Assembly (NCBI GenBank): GCA_021296255.1
Contig: JAGWAU010000001.1
Coordinates: forward strand, 1 to 64,000
Source: Alphaproteobacteria bacterium
Lineage (GTDB): Bacteria; Pseudomonadota; Alphaproteobacteria; UBA2966
Length of the DNA stretch: 64,000 bases
Direction: 5' to 3'
Below, piece after piece: positions 54,642 through 63,962 of the stretch (positions within the stretch are counted from its first letter, which is position 1; each line of letters begins with the position of its first letter). The notes beneath the pieces were generated by a model that did no database searches, was not told where the DNA came from, and worked only from the letters and a program-made list of their open reading frames with translations. Made by a program: the position numbers and the translations under genes.

Positions 54642-56351
54642 GTGACCACGAAGTTCGACCCGATCAGCCGCCTGCGCCTTTATTCGGGCGTGGTGCTTTA
54701 CGTCTACGCAGCGATGCACTTGCTCAATCACGCGCTCGGCCTGATCTCTCTGGAGGCCATGGAATGGGGCCGAGAGCCGTTTCTGGCCGTCTGGAGGAAT
54801 CCCGCGGGTACGGCGTTGCTGATCGGGTCAGTGGCTATTCACGCCGGGCTGTCTCTCTATTCCCTTTATCGCCGTCGTACGCTGCGTATGCCGTTCCACG
54901 AAGCGGCACAGATGGTCAGCGGCCTGATTCTGCCGCCGCTCCTTGCGGGGCACGTAATCGGAAACCGCCTGCTGCACGAAAAATTCGGGCTGGAAGACAC
55001 GTACACCTGGGTATTGCTCAATCTGTGGGTCCTCGACCCCAAGCTCGGCGCCCAACAGGCCCTGGCGTTGATTGTCGCCTGGACCCACGGGACCCTGGGT
55101 CTTCGGCGTTACCTCATGCTCAAGCCCTGGTTTGCGACGTGGCGGCCGGTGCTGTTCGCGTTCTCCATCCTCGTACCCATTCTCTCGCTGCTCGGATTCG
55201 CTCAGGGCGGCCGCGAGGTCATTCTCCGCATGCAGAGTCTAATGTGGTTCGCCGACGTGCGAGAGGCCATCAACTGGCCCGGCGATGACGCCCTGGCGTG
55301 GTATCTCAGCACCCTGGACGCCGCGTTGACGGGAATGGCCGTGCTTCTGGTACTGGTGCTGGCCGCCCGAGGCGGACGCGCCCTCCGGCACCGCCGCATG
55401 GGACTGATCTCGGTCTCCTATCCGGGAGGTCGACGGATCTCCATCACTCAGGGAACATCGGTCCTGGAGGCGAGTCGATCAGCCGGAATCCCGCACGCGT
55501 CCGTGTGCGGCGGCCGTGGTCGCTGCTCCACCTGCCGGATCAGCGTCGAGGTTTCCGACGGCGAGTTGCCACCCGCAGGCGACGACGAACTCCGGGTTCT
55601 GCATCGAGTCGGGGCGCCGGAGGGGGTGCGTCTGGCCTGCCAGCTACGGCCGCCGGTCGATATCCAAGTCACGCCGTTGCTGCCGCCAACGGCAACAACC
55701 AAGGACGCCTTCAGCCGTGCCAGGTATCTGGCCGGCGACGAACGCGAGATCGCCGTGCTGTTCGCCGATCTGCGCGCGTTCACCAAATTCAGCGATGGGC
55801 GGTTGCCCTATGACGTGGTGTTCATTCTCAACCAGTATTTCCACCTCATGGGCAAGGCGATCGATGAAGCCGGGGGGCGTGTCGACAAGTACATCGGCGA
55901 CGGAGTCATGGCCTTGTTCGGTATCGAGAGCGGACCCCAACAAGGCTGCAGGGAAGCGTTGGCGGCGGCTCAGGCCATGGCACGCGCCCTGAACACGCTC
56001 AACGAAACATTGCGGCATCAGATCACGGAACCGCTCCGCATGGGGCTCGGCATCCACGTCGGAACGGCCATCGTCGGCGAGATGGGATACGGCGAGATCA
56101 TGTCGCTCACGGCTATGGGAGATACCGTCAACACCGCGAGCCGCCTCGAAGCCGCGACCAAGGAGTTCCGGTGCAAGCTCCTCACGAGTCACGACGTCGC
56201 CGAGCGCGCCGGCGCCGATCTCTCCCGATTTCCCAGCCGGGATATCGAGGTGCGCGGACGCACGGAGCCGGTCGCCGTCTACCTGATATCGGAGGGCTTG
56301 GAGACCATGCTGGAAGACAGCGAAGCCGCGCGATCCGGCGCGGCGACGTAA
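54642..56351 (+). CDS. Membrane-bound adenylate/guanylate cyclase with [2Fe-2S] ferredoxin domain
   Basis: A 569-residue protein in three parts. Residues 1-245 hold about six membrane helices with several His in or near them (His26, His30, His67, His104, His149), recalling cytochrome-b-type subunits. A plant-type ferredoxin domain follows, with Cys289, Cys295, Cys298 (CGGRGRCSTC) and Cys333. The class III cyclase domain (370-550) has both metal Asp residues (Asp376 in FADLRAF, Asp420 in YIGDG), Lys416 and Asp494 for base recognition (the Lys/Asp pair indicates ATP), Asn497 and Arg501. All catalytic residues are present, so it should make cAMP, perhaps in response to redox state. GTG 54642 is the start; it lies 31 nt after the kinase. 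Confidence 0.88.
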   Translation: MTTKFDPISRLRLYSGVVLYVYAAMHLLNHALGLISLEAMEWGREPFLAVWRNPAGTALLIGSVAIHAGLSLYSLYRRRTLRMPFHEAAQMVSGLILPPLLAGHVIGNRLLHEKFGLEDTYTWVLLNLWVLDPKLGAQQALALIVAWTHGTLGLRRYLMLKPWFATWRPVLFAFSILVPILSLLGFAQGGREVILRMQSLMWFADVREAINWPGDDALAWYLSTLDAALTGMAVLLVLVLAARGGRALRHRRMGLISVSYPGGRRISITQGTSVLEASRSAGIPHASVCGGRGRCSTCRISVEVSDGELPPAGDDELRVLHRVGAPEGVRLACQLRPPVDIQVTPLLPPTATTKDAFSRARYLAGDEREIAVLFADLRAFTKFSDGRLPYDVVFILNQYFHLMGKAIDEAGGRVDKYIGDGVMALFGIESGPQQGCREALAAAQAMARALNTLNETLRHQITEPLRMGLGIHVGTAIVGEMGYGEIMSLTAMGDTVNTASRLEAATKEFRCKLLTSHDVAERAGADLSRFPSRDIEVRGRTEPVAVYLISEGLETMLEDSEAARSGAAT

Positions 56352-56362
56352 CCGGACCGGCG

Positions 56363-56728
56363 CTATTCCTGACGCTTGATCATCGGGCCGGTATCGGCGC
56401 CCCCAAACACATGAATGTGGAAGTGGGGAACCTCCTGATGGCCGTGTGCCCCGATATTGGAAAGGATGCGATAGCCGTCTTTCGCGACATCGGTTTTCTT
56501 CGCGACTTCACCGACGGCCCGGAACAATCCGGCGATCTCGGCATCCGAGGCGTTTGCCGCAAAATCATCGGCGTCGACGTACCGGCCTTTGGGAATGACC
56601 AACACATGCACCGGCCGCTGGGGACTGATGTCGTTGAACGCCAGCGCATGATCGTCCTCGTACACCTTGTCGCATGGAATCTCGCCGCGCAGGATCTTGG
56701 CAAAAATGTTCTCGTCGTCGTAGGCCAT
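56363..56728 (-). CDS. HIT family nucleotide-binding protein (HinT-like)
   Basis: A 121-residue purine nucleoside phosphoramidase of the histidine-triad family. The triad HFHIHVFG follows the family end block HGHQEVPHFHIH, and the N-terminal block NIFAKILRGEIPCDKVYEDD is also characteristic. It hydrolyses AMP-NH2-type bonds in the cytoplasm. It lies downstream of hisE at about 70 nt on the same strand, the usual position in this group of bacteria. Confidence 0.93.
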   Translation of the reverse strand: MAYDDENIFAKILRGEIPCDKVYEDDHALAFNDISPQRPVHVLVIPKGRYVDADDFAANASDAEIAGLFRAVGEVAKKTDVAKDGYRILSNIGAHGHQEVPHFHIHVFGGADTGPMIKRQE

Positions 56729-56788
56729 TCATCCCTCCAGCCTGATGCATCCCCGCCGGATACCCGACGGACCGCGTGGCGGCCTCTC

Positions 56789-56822
56789 CATGGCGGTTCA
56801 AGCCCGACTCGAGCCGCCAAAG
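56789..56822 (-). terminator. Hairpin at the hisE 3' end
   Basis: GGCGGTTCAAG and CTCGAGCCGCC (within 56789-56822) form an 11-bp stem with two G-U-type mismatches, overlapping the last codons of hisE. The left arm shares about 15 nt (CCATGGCGGTTCAAG) with the hairpin at the thiI/fpg junction at 5945. No T-tract. Confidence 0.35.
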
Positions 56823-57163
56823 TCCCGGCCGCCGCCTCGGCGCCGCTTCTCCTCCAGGCCTGATATGCCCTCGCGCTTGGCGAGGCGAGCGTAGACGTCG
56901 GCCGGGCAAACGCCTGCCTCGGACCAGAGGACGAGCAAATGATAGAGCAGGTCCGCACTCTCCTTTGCCACCTCTTCCGCGTCTCCCGCCATCGCGGCAA
57001 TGATCGTCTCCACCGCCTCTTCACCGGTCTTTTGAGCGATCTTGGCGCGCCCCCGCGCGTATAGCCTGGCCGTGTAACTTTCTTCCGGATCAGCGGCTTT
57101 CCGGTCTTCGATGGTGGCAAACAGGCGATCGATCGCCGAACCATCCAGCGTGTCCTCAGTCAT
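56798..57163 (-). CDS. hisE: Phosphoribosyl-ATP diphosphatase
   Basis: HisE removes pyrophosphate from phosphoribosyl-ATP, the second step of histidine synthesis. The 121 residues contain ARGRAKIAQKTGEEAVETIIAA and ESADLLYHLLVLW with the metal-binding Glu and Asp residues of the MazG-like fold. The C-terminal tail (EEKRRRGGGRDFGG) is longer than in most. It is the last gene of the his operon that reads hisB-hisH-GNAT-hisA-hisF-hisE. Confidence 0.93.
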   Translation of the reverse strand: MTEDTLDGSAIDRLFATIEDRKAADPEESYTARLYARGRAKIAQKTGEEAVETIIAAMAGDAEEVAKESADLLYHLLVLWSEAGVCPADVYARLAKREGISGLEEKRRRGGGRDFGGSSRA

Positions 57164-57266
57164 GCGCCTCACCGCTCCGCAGTGGTTGCCTCGGCGACGG
57201 AATGCGTCTGGGTATCAGATCGCAAAGGTCGTGTCATCGCCGCCACTCACGCGGAGCGCCGGCACG

Positions 57267-58025
57267 TTATCGCCGAACGGGAATGCCGGCCTTGCCGACG
57301 TAGGCTTTCGCTTGCGGAATGCTGAATATACCGAAGTGGAAGATAGAAGCAGCCAAGACTGCCGTCGCGTGACCCGACCGGATACCCTCGACCAAATGCT
57401 CGAGCGTTCCCACGCCACCGCTGGCGACGACCGGTACGGGCACCGAGTCTGCGACGGATCGCGTGAGTTCGATATCGAACCCCTCGCGCGTGCCATCCCG
57501 ATCCATAGACGTGAGGAGAATCTCCCCGGCGCCAAGCTCGGCCATGCGGCGGCACCAAGAAATCGCCTCGATCCCCGTCGCCTCGCGCCCCCCGTGCGTG
57601 AAAATTTCGTACCGCCCGGCTTCACTCCGCTTGGCATCGACCGCCACGACGATGCACTGGCTGCCGAACTTGTGAGCCGCCTCGGAAACGAACTCGGGTC
57701 GGTGCACGGCCGCCGTGTTGATGGAAACCTTGTCGGCACCGGCAAGCAGTAACGCCCGGATATCGTCAAGCGTGCGAATTCCGCCGCCCACGGTCAGTGG
57801 CATGAAGCACTGTTCCGCGGTCCCCGAGACGACATCCAAGAGCGGCTCGCGGCCTTCATGGCTGGCGGTGATATCGAGAAAGCACAGCTCGTCCGCGCCT
57901 TGAGAGTCATAAACGCCGGCCTGTTCCACCGGATCCCCGGCGTCCACCAAATCCACGAAGTTGATCCCCTTCACCACGCGGCCGCCGCGAACGTCGAGGC
58001 AGGGGATGATGCGTGGCTTCAGCAT
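57267..58025 (-). CDS. hisF: Imidazole glycerol phosphate synthase subunit HisF
   Basis: HisF is the cyclase subunit; with ammonia from HisH it converts PRFAR to imidazole glycerol phosphate and AICAR. The 252-residue TIM barrel has the N-terminal [14 protein letters not shown] (catalytic Asp11), [11 protein letters not shown] (catalytic Asp near 130), and the phosphate-binding [13 protein letters not shown]. It lies 12 nt downstream of hisA and 103 nt upstream of hisE. Confidence 0.96.
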   Translation of the reverse strand: MLKPRIIPCLDVRGGRVVKGINFVDLVDAGDPVEQAGVYDSQGADELCFLDITASHEGREPLLDVVSGTAEQCFMPLTVGGGIRTLDDIRALLLAGADKVSINTAAVHRPEFVSEAAHKFGSQCIVVAVDAKRSEAGRYEIFTHGGREATGIEAISWCRRMAELGAGEILLTSMDRDGTREGFDIELTRSVADSVPVPVVASGGVGTLEHLVEGIRSGHATAVLAASIFHFGIFSIPQAKAYVGKAGIPVRR

Positions 58026-58037
58026 GGGGTCCGCTCC

Positions 58038-58763
58038 TCAAGCGGCCAGCAATTTGAGGGCATCGGCAGGGACGATGCGGCCGTCGTACAGCGCCCGGCC
58101 CGAAATCACACCGTCCAGGCCGTACGGACCGATACGTTTCAGGGCCGCCAGATCGCCGAGAGAGGCCACGCCCCCGCTCGCGATTACGGGCACTTCCGTT
58201 TGTCGAACGAAAGCCTCGGTGGCTTCCACGTTGGGGCCTGCCATCGCGCCATCGCGGTTGATGTCGGTATAGACGAATGCAGAAACCCCGACATTCTCGA
58301 ATTCCGCAGCCAGCTCAATGGCGGCTACCATCGCCTCCGCGGCCCAACCGTCGGTGGCGACTCGGCCGTCCCGCGCGTCGATACCGATGACGACCCGCCC
58401 CGGGTATTCGCGGCAGGCCTCACACACAACGTGGGGGTTCTCAACCGCGGCGGTTCCGAATATCACCCGCCGCACGCCGCGATCGAGCCACGCGGCGGCG
58501 GTCTCCAGATCCCGAATGCCACCGCCAAGTTGCACCGGGATCGAGACGGCAGAGAGGATATCTTCCACGGCATCCGCGTTGACCGGCCTCCCCGCGAAGG
58601 CGCCATCAAGGTCGACGATGTGAATCCATTGAAACCCCGCCGATTCGAATGCTCGCGCCTGGGCCGCCGGATCGTCGTTGAAAACGGTGGCCGACTCCAT
58701 GTCACCGCGCAGGAGGCGCACGCAATGACCATCCTTGAGATCGATCGCCGGGTAGAGGATCAC
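58038..58763 (-). CDS. hisA: Phosphoribosylformimino-5-aminoimidazole carboxamide ribotide isomerase
   Basis: HisA isomerises ProFAR to PRFAR by an Amadori rearrangement. The 241-residue barrel has Asp8 in PAIDLKDGHCVRLLRG, LGGGIRDLETAAAWL and the second catalytic Asp in VYTDINRDGAMAGP. It overlaps the GNAT gene upstream by 4 nt and is followed by hisF at 12 nt, showing one transcript. Confidence 0.96.
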   Translation of the reverse strand: MILYPAIDLKDGHCVRLLRGDMESATVFNDDPAAQARAFESAGFQWIHIVDLDGAFAGRPVNADAVEDILSAVSIPVQLGGGIRDLETAAAWLDRGVRRVIFGTAAVENPHVVCEACREYPGRVVIGIDARDGRVATDGWAAEAMVAAIELAAEFENVGVSAFVYTDINRDGAMAGPNVEATEAFVRQTEVPVIASGGVASLGDLAALKRIGPYGLDGVISGRALYDGRIVPADALKLLAA

Positions 58764-59302
58764 TTGGACGAAGCTCCGAGATCCTTCTCGAAGAAATATC
58801 CCGTCACGAACTCACCGCCGACGAAGGCGTACTTGTCTTTCGTCGCCCATTTCTTGAAGCCGGCGCGCTCGTACAGGCGAATCGCGGCCTTCTGCGTGGC
58901 GCGGACATCAAGATCGAGCACGCCGAAGCCAGCGTTCCGCGCCCGCTGCTCCATGGACTCGAGCATCGCCTGTCCCAGGCCGTGAGCCCGCGCCCACGGC
59001 GCGAGGAAGAACGTCGTGACGTGCGCAGCGAATGATTGGGCTTCGTTGTTGGGCGGCGGGCGTAACAGCTGGGCGGACCCAGCGATGCTCCCCTCTAACC
59101 GCGCCACGATGAGGTCTCGCTCGGGTACCAGCATAACACCGCGCCAATAGGACTCGAGAATCCGCCGCGGAGGCGGAGTCAGCCAACCAAAGCCGTTGCC
59201 GTCCAGGATGGCTTCCTCCGTGGCCTCGCAGAGGTCTTCGAGATCCTGATCCGCGAGCTCGGTGACCCACTCGACACCGGTTTGTTTCACTACGGTCGCC
59301 AT
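58760..59302 (-). CDS. GNAT family acetyltransferase inserted in the his operon
   Basis: A 180-residue N-acetyltransferase. The acetyl-CoA binding region [26 protein letters not shown] is followed by [21 protein letters not shown]. It overlaps hisH by 13 nt upstream and hisA by 4 nt downstream, so it is translated with the histidine genes. No histidine-pathway step requires an acetyltransferase, so the substrate is unknown; a regulatory or detoxification role is possible. The cognate position in related genomes is often held by an unrelated small protein. Confidence 0.88.
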   Translation of the reverse strand: MATVVKQTGVEWVTELADQDLEDLCEATEEAILDGNGFGWLTPPPRRILESYWRGVMLVPERDLIVARLEGSIAGSAQLLRPPPNNEAQSFAAHVTTFFLAPWARAHGLGQAMLESMEQRARNAGFGVLDLDVRATQKAAIRLYERAGFKKWATKDKYAFVGGEFVTGYFFEKDLGASSK

Positions 59303-59952
59303 GACAGAAAATTACCGATGATTTGCAGTCCCACGGCCTGACTCTTTTCCGGATGAAACTGAGTCCCCACAAAATTGTCCCGGCCCACGGCAGCGACCAA
59401 CGGCCCGCCGTAGTCCACATGGGCGAGCTGATCTTCCGACCGGCGGCAGATCATCGCGTAGCTGTGTAGGAAATAGGCGTGGCGCCCGTCTCGCAGCCCC
59501 GCAAACAACGGATGATCCGCCCGGTCCAGGATCATGTCGTTCCATCCCATGTGGGGAATTTTCAGCCCGGTTCCATTCTTTTCCGCAGTCGGCCGGACAT
59601 CGATGGCCGTCACCTCGCCGTCGATCCAACCGAGTCCCGGGTGCGCGCCGTGCTCGCGGCCCGTCGTGGCCATCAATTGCATACCGACGCAGATCCCGAG
59701 GAAGGGTCTGCCTCGGACGATAACAGCCTCCTCCAGCGCCTCCACCATCCCGTCAAGTCCGTGGAGCCCGCTGCGACAATCCGCGAATGCTCCGACTCCG
59801 GGCAGGACGATCCGGTCCGCGGACAACGCGTCATCGGCCGAACTCGTCACCGTGACGGGGTCGGAACGACCGCTTTCTCTCACGGTCCGTTCGAAGGCCT
59901 TGGCTGCGGAGCGAAGATTTCCGGATCCGTAATCAATGATGGCAACCGTCAT
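59290..59952 (-). CDS. hisH: Imidazole glycerol phosphate synthase subunit HisH (glutamine amidotransferase)
   Basis: HisH releases ammonia from glutamine and channels it to HisF. The 220 residues show the class I glutaminase nucleophile in LGICVGMQL, plus the His and Glu of the triad in [10 protein letters not shown]. The N-terminal [13 protein letters not shown] is typical. It follows hisB at about 66 nt on the same strand. Confidence 0.95.
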   Translation of the reverse strand: MTVAIIDYGSGNLRSAAKAFERTVRESGRSDPVTVTSSADDALSADRIVLPGVGAFADCRSGLHGLDGMVEALEEAVIVRGRPFLGICVGMQLMATTGREHGAHPGLGWIDGEVTAIDVRPTAEKNGTGLKIPHMGWNDMILDRADHPLFAGLRDGRHAYFLHSYAMICRRSEDQLAHVDYGGPLVAAVGRDNFVGTQFHPEKSQAVGLQIIGNFLSWRP

Positions 59953-60018
59953 GACCGCTTCCCGGCGCCGGTCACGGCGGGCACGTGCGTGGACCCAACA
60001 CTGAGTCGACCATCGCCC

Positions 60019-60612
60019 TCAGGCATTCAGTACGCCTTTCGTCGACGGGACTTCCCCCGCAATTCGCGAGTCATGCTCGATGGCGTCACGCAATGCGCGC
60101 GCCAAGCCCTTATAGCAAGACTCGACAATATGATGGTTGTTCTGGCCATAGGCGTTTTCAACGTGCAACGTGATCCCGGCATTCTGGGCGAAGGCCTGAA
60201 ACCACTCCTTGAAGAGCTCCGTATCCATCTCGCCCAGCTTCTGGCGGGAAAATTCCACACGCCAAATGAGATAGGGGCGGTTGGATACATCGACGGAAAC
60301 CTGCGTCAACGTTTCGTCCATGGGAATCGTCGCGCTTCCGAAACGCCGTATGCCGCGCCTGTCTCCCAGGGCTTCGGCGACGGCCTGCCCGATGGCGATT
60401 CCCGTATCCTCGGTGGTGTGGTGGAAGTCGATATGAAGATCGCCCTCGGCCTGAAGGGTGAGATCGATCAACGAGTGCCGGGACAGCTGCTCCAGCATAT
60501 GGTCCAGAAACCCGATGCCGGTGCCGACCTGGTACTTCCCCGTTCCGTCAAGATTCACCTCGGCGGTAACGCGCGTTTCTTTGGTGGTGCGTTCGACCAC
60601 GGCTTTGCGCAT
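60019..60612 (-). CDS. hisB: Imidazoleglycerol-phosphate dehydratase
   Basis: A monofunctional HisB of 197 residues that dehydrates imidazole glycerol phosphate, with two metal-binding blocks: [17 protein letters not shown] and [11 protein letters not shown], then [18 protein letters not shown]. It lacks the N-terminal phosphatase of enteric HisB, as expected for alphaproteobacteria. ATG 60612 has GGAGG upstream; a longer frame to 60846 is spurious. First gene of the his operon, divergent from hslVU. Confidence 0.95.
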   Translation of the reverse strand: MRKAVVERTTKETRVTAEVNLDGTGKYQVGTGIGFLDHMLEQLSRHSLIDLTLQAEGDLHIDFHHTTEDTGIAIGQAVAEALGDRRGIRRFGSATIPMDETLTQVSVDVSNRPYLIWRVEFSRQKLGEMDTELFKEWFQAFAQNAGITLHVENAYGQNNHHIVESCYKGLARALRDAIEHDSRIAGEVPSTKGVLNA

Positions 60613-60725
60613 GATAACCTCCGCAAGAATCGGCGCCCTTGTAGCAGCAACGCGATTTCGGCGCCAGTCGAGAAGCCCATTCGGACGGAGCGGGCGCGGA
60701 GCCTCCCTCGACCCTGCCGACGCCC

Positions 60726-60755
60726 CTTGACCGGAACGCAGCAAACACCACATGG
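60726..60755 (+). promoter_or_regulatory. Candidate heat-shock promoter of hslVU
   Basis: CTTGAC (60726-60731), 16 nt spacing, and CCACATGG (60748-60755) resemble a sigma32-type promoter (CTTGAA-N13/17-CCCCATNT) 62 nt before hslV. The match in the -10 is partial. The divergent hisB start (60612) is on the other side, so this 204-nt region must hold both promoters. Confidence 0.3.
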
Positions 60756-60816
60756 TTTGCCGCACCCCGAGATTCCGGGATCGGACACCACTGCGACTTG
60801 GCTTGCGGAGCTGATC

Positions 60817-61365
60817 ATGACCGAGGCGTCGACCACTACTTGGCACGGCACCACGATCCTTTCCGTCCGGAAAGCGGACTCCGTAGTCATCGCGGGAGAC
60901 GGACAGGTTTCAATGGGCGACACCGTCGTCAAGTCCTCGGCGCGGAAGGTCCGCCGTTTGGGAGACGGCTCCGTCATCGGCGGGTTCGCCGGTGCGACGG
61001 CCGACGCCTTCACCCTGTTCGAACGACTGGAGTCCAAATTGGAGCAATACCCGACCCAGCTCACACGCGCCTGTGTGGAGCTCGCCAAGGACTGGCGCAC
61101 GGATCGCTATCTTCGCCGTCTCGAAGCCATGATGGCCGTCGCCGATGGCAAGGTTTCGTTGATTCTGAGCGGGACCGGTGATGTTTTGGAGCCGGACGAC
61201 GGGCTCATCGGTATCGGATCCGGAGGGAATTACGCGCTGGCCGCGGCCCGCGCGCTGGTCGGTCGAGAGGAGTTGGGCGCCGAAGAAATCGCCCGGCAGG
61301 CCATGAAGATCGCCGCCGACATCTGCATCTACACCAACGATCAAGTGATCCTCGAGACCCTTTGA
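60817..61365 (+). CDS. hslV: ATP-dependent protease subunit HslV
   Basis: HslV is the proteasome-like peptidase of the HslUV complex. The 182 residues begin with an 11-residue propeptide, [11 protein letters not shown], then [10 protein letters not shown], whose first Thr (Thr12) becomes the N-terminal nucleophile after processing. [17 protein letters not shown] and [10 protein letters not shown] are standard. GGAG lies 7 nt before ATG 60817. hslU starts 4 nt after the stop. Confidence 0.95.
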   Translation: MTEASTTTWHGTTILSVRKADSVVIAGDGQVSMGDTVVKSSARKVRRLGDGSVIGGFAGATADAFTLFERLESKLEQYPTQLTRACVELAKDWRTDRYLRRLEAMMAVADGKVSLILSGTGDVLEPDDGLIGIGSGGNYALAAARALVGREELGAEEIARQAMKIAADICIYTNDQVILETL

Positions 61366-61369
61366 CAGC

Positions 61370-62680
61370 ATGACCGAGTTCAGCCCCCGCGAAATCGTCT
61401 CCGAACTCGACCGTTTCATCATCGGGCAGCACGACGCCAAGCGCGCCGTCGCCATCGCGCTTCGCAACCGCTGGCGTCGCCAGCAACTGCCCGATGACCT
61501 GCGCGACGATGTACTCCCGAAGAACATCCTGATGATCGGCCCCACGGGCGTCGGCAAAACGGAAATTTCCCGCCGCTTGGCGCGCCTGGCGAACGCACCC
61601 TTCATCAAGGTGGAGGCGACAAAATTCACGGAGGTCGGCTATGTCGGCCGCGACGTCGAACAAATCGTCCGCGATCTCGTCGAGATCGCGATTCACCTGC
61701 AGCGCGAACAAAGCCGCAAGGAGGTGATGGCGCGCGCCGAGCTTGCGGCAGAGGACCGCGTCCTCGATGCGCTCGTGGGCGAGCACGCTTCGGAAAGCAC
61801 GCGCCAGACATTCCGGAAGAAGTTGCGCGAAGGGGAATTGGAGGACAAGGAAGTCGAACTCGAGGTTTCGGACTCCGGCGGAGCCGCGATGCCCACGTTC
61901 GACATCCCCGGCATGCCCGGCGCGAGCATGGGCATGATCAATCTCAACGACATCTTCGGCAAGGCCTTCGGCCAAAAGACGTCCAAGCGCCGCATGACGG
62001 TCAGCGATTCCTACGACGTCCTGATTGCCGAAGAGAGCGACAAACTCCTGGACCAGGACAAACTCGTCAAGAACGCCATCGACATGGTGGAGCAGAACGG
62101 CATCGTGTTCCTCGACGAAATCGACAAGATCTGCGCCCGCTCGGAACGCGTCGGCGCCGACGTCAGCCGCGAGGGCGTGCAACGAGACCTCCTGCCGTTG
62201 ATCGAAGGCACGACGGTGGCCACCAAGCACGGCACAGTCCAGACCGACCATGTTCTGTTCATCGCGTCAGGAGCGTTTCACTTGGCGAAACCCGCCGACC
62301 TCCTGCCCGAACTTCAGGGGCGGCTTCCCATTCGGGTCGAACTCCAGGCTCTGACCCACGAGGATCTCAAGCGCATCCTCGTGGAACCCGAAACCAGCCT
62401 CATCAAGCAGTACACAGCGCTGATGGGCACGGAGGACGTGACGCTGGCGTTCAGCGACGACGCAGTCGAGGAGATCGCGACCCTGGCCGAGGAAGTGAAC
62501 TCGGGCGTCGAGAACATCGGCGCCCGGCGTCTCCACACGATACTCGAGCGACTTCTGGAAGAGATCAGCTTCACGGCGTCCGACCGGCCAGGCGATTCGA
62601 TCATCATCGACTCGGCTTACGTGCGCGAACAGGTCGCGGACCTAGCCAAAAACGCCGATCTATCCAAGTTTATTTTGTAG
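61370..62680 (+). CDS. hslU: ATP-dependent protease ATPase subunit HslU
   Basis: HslU is the AAA+ unfoldase partner of HslV. The 436 residues carry Walker [18 protein letters not shown], the [16 protein letters not shown] pore-loop region, an I-domain (about 110-240), Walker [12 protein letters not shown], and the C-terminal sensor segment [20 protein letters not shown]. The C-terminal DLSKFIL tail that docks into HslV is intact. It forms an operon with hslV. Confidence 0.97.
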   Translation: MTEFSPREIVSELDRFIIGQHDAKRAVAIALRNRWRRQQLPDDLRDDVLPKNILMIGPTGVGKTEISRRLARLANAPFIKVEATKFTEVGYVGRDVEQIVRDLVEIAIHLQREQSRKEVMARAELAAEDRVLDALVGEHASESTRQTFRKKLREGELEDKEVELEVSDSGGAAMPTFDIPGMPGASMGMINLNDIFGKAFGQKTSKRRMTVSDSYDVLIAEESDKLLDQDKLVKNAIDMVEQNGIVFLDEIDKICARSERVGADVSREGVQRDLLPLIEGTTVATKHGTVQTDHVLFIASGAFHLAKPADLLPELQGRLPIRVELQALTHEDLKRILVEPETSLIKQYTALMGTEDVTLAFSDDAVEEIATLAEEVNSGVENIGARRLHTILERLLEEISFTASDRPGDSIIIDSAYVREQVADLAKNADLSKFIL

Positions 62681-62699
62681 TCCCTGGAAGCTATTCAGA

Positions 62700-62750
62700 G
62701 AGGGTGATTACCACATCAATACAAAGAACTATTGATGCTGCAGCATCTAG
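62700..62750. repeat. AT-rich double palindrome downstream of hslU
   Basis: Two inverted repeats overlap in a locally AT-rich spot between convergent genes. CATCAATA (62714-62721) pairs with TATTGATG (62730-62737) around 8 nt, and GATGCTGCAGCATC (62734-62747) is a perfect 14-nt palindrome. They could be a terminator for hslU, a protein-binding site or an old integration scar. Confidence 0.45.
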
Positions 62751-62756
62751 TCTCCG

Positions 62757-63347
62757 TCAAACCCGACCCGACAACCCCACCACGGTGGCGCGAATGCGCT
62801 GGATTACGGTAATCCCCGTGAGCACCACCAACAAGTAGATCACCGGCGCCAACCATCCGGTCACCAGCCCGAGGGCGATGAGCACGACCCGTTCCGGCCG
62901 GGTCGCGATCCCCATTTTGCAGGCAACGCTGAGGGCTTCGGCGCGGGCGCGGGTATAGCTGACCAGCAGAGATCCGAGCAACGCCAACAAGACCATGCCG
63001 GCATCGACAGCTTGGCCTTCACGAGCGAATACATAGGCAATCGCCGCAAAGATCACGCCCTCCGAAATTCGGTCAAGCGTCGAGTCGAGATAGGCGCCGA
63101 CAGCGGTAACCTTGTTCGTTGCCCGGGCGAGCATGCCATCGAGAAGGTCGAAGCCACCGCCGAGCAAATACATCACGCCGGCGAAGAAAAAGTCGCCGCG
63201 CGTTATCAGCCATGCGGCAATGAGATTGACCACCAAGCCCGCCACCGTGACGTGATTGGGTGAAATGTCCGATCTCGCCAGGGTTTGGGCGATAGGGCGC
63301 AGCAATCCCTCAAGAAGAGCACCGATCTGCTGTCGGAGGACTTCCAT
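62757..63347 (-). CDS. CDP-alcohol phosphatidyltransferase family protein
   Basis: A 196-residue membrane enzyme that transfers a phosphatidyl group from CDP-diacylglycerol to an alcohol. The motif D-x2-D-G-x2-A-R-x8-G-x3-D-x3-D is complete: Asp67, Asp70, Gly71, Ala74, Arg75, Gly84, Asp88 and Asp92. About six membrane helices follow the family pattern (SDISPNHVTVAGLVVNL, ALGLVTGWLAPVIYLLVVL). Probably a PgsA-like or phosphatidylinositol-phosphate-type synthase; the acceptor is unknown. It lies 9 nt downstream of the Smr gene on the same strand. Confidence 0.88.
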   Translation of the reverse strand: MEVLRQQIGALLEGLLRPIAQTLARSDISPNHVTVAGLVVNLIAAWLITRGDFFFAGVMYLLGGGFDLLDGMLARATNKVTAVGAYLDSTLDRISEGVIFAAIAYVFAREGQAVDAGMVLLALLGSLLVSYTRARAEALSVACKMGIATRPERVVLIALGLVTGWLAPVIYLLVVLTGITVIQRIRATVVGLSGRV

Positions 63348-63356
63348 GCCCCAATC

Positions 63357-63962
63357 TCATCCACGCCCATCGAGTTGACCCCGACGCAGCTGCACATAGA
63401 GGGCGCCGGCGCCGCCATGCTTCGGCAGGGCCGGTTCGAACCCGGCAACGTACTGCGAGAGATCAGGGGCCTTCAGCCAGTACGGCACGGACCGGCACAG
63501 AACGCCAGGCGCCGAGCCGCGAAATTCGGACTCGGTATCCGACCGACCTCCCTTGCCGGTTATGACGAGAACGCATCGACAGCCACGAACTGCCGTATCC
63601 CGGATAAACCGGTGCAAGGCAACGTGCGCTTCCTTCTGGGTCATACCGTGCAGGTCGAGGCGGGCGTCGACGCCTTGAACTCTCCGCTTGATGCGACGGA
63701 TCACGTGCTTGTCGAGTTTCCCTGGCACTGCCGGTTCCTTTGGCCGCGGGCCTCGACTCGAGACGTCGGCGGGACGCGCCCGGCCCTGCGGCGTCTCCGA
63801 TGCGGATTGATCGCGGTCCGCAACGGGCCCCTCGGCACTTCTCGAATGTCTGCGCCCGGGCGAAAGCCGCTCCGTGCCCCGCATGGCACGTTGCCAGAGA
63901 TCTGCGTCGTTCTCCGCTTCCAAGCGGGACGCTTTCCCGGTCGGTCGGCTATCACCCGTCAT
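63357..63962 (-). CDS. Smr domain-containing protein
   Basis: A 201-residue protein. A basic, polar N-terminal half (about 1-95, disordered) precedes a C-terminal Smr domain with LDLHGMTQKEAHVALHRFI and the nuclease-like TGKGG and GGAGALYVQLRR segments. Smr domains cut branched DNA or RNA, or act in ribosome rescue (SmrB-type). The start is the third ATG of MVMMTGD (63962); either earlier ATG is possible. In relatives it follows a lytic transglycosylase (mltA) gene, which would lie just outside the window to the right. Confidence 0.82.
   Translation of the reverse strand: MTGDSRPTGKASRLEAENDADLWQRAMRGTERLSPGRRHSRSAEGPVADRDQSASETPQGRARPADVSSRGPRPKEPAVPGKLDKHVIRRIKRRVQGVDARLDLHGMTQKEAHVALHRFIRDTAVRGCRCVLVITGKGGRSDTESEFRGSAPGVLCRSVPYWLKAPDLSQYVAGFEPALPKHGGAGALYVQLRRGQLDGRG

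Noticed and set aside
56028-56045. A match to the REP-like core (GGAACCGCTCCG)
   Set aside because: It is inside the cyclase gene and encodes conserved residues (EPLRMG); the match ends after 12 nt.
59479-60816. A long plus-strand frame across hisH and hisB leading into hslV
   Set aside because: It is the antisense of the his genes fused in frame to hslV; only the part from ATG 60817 has family sequence.
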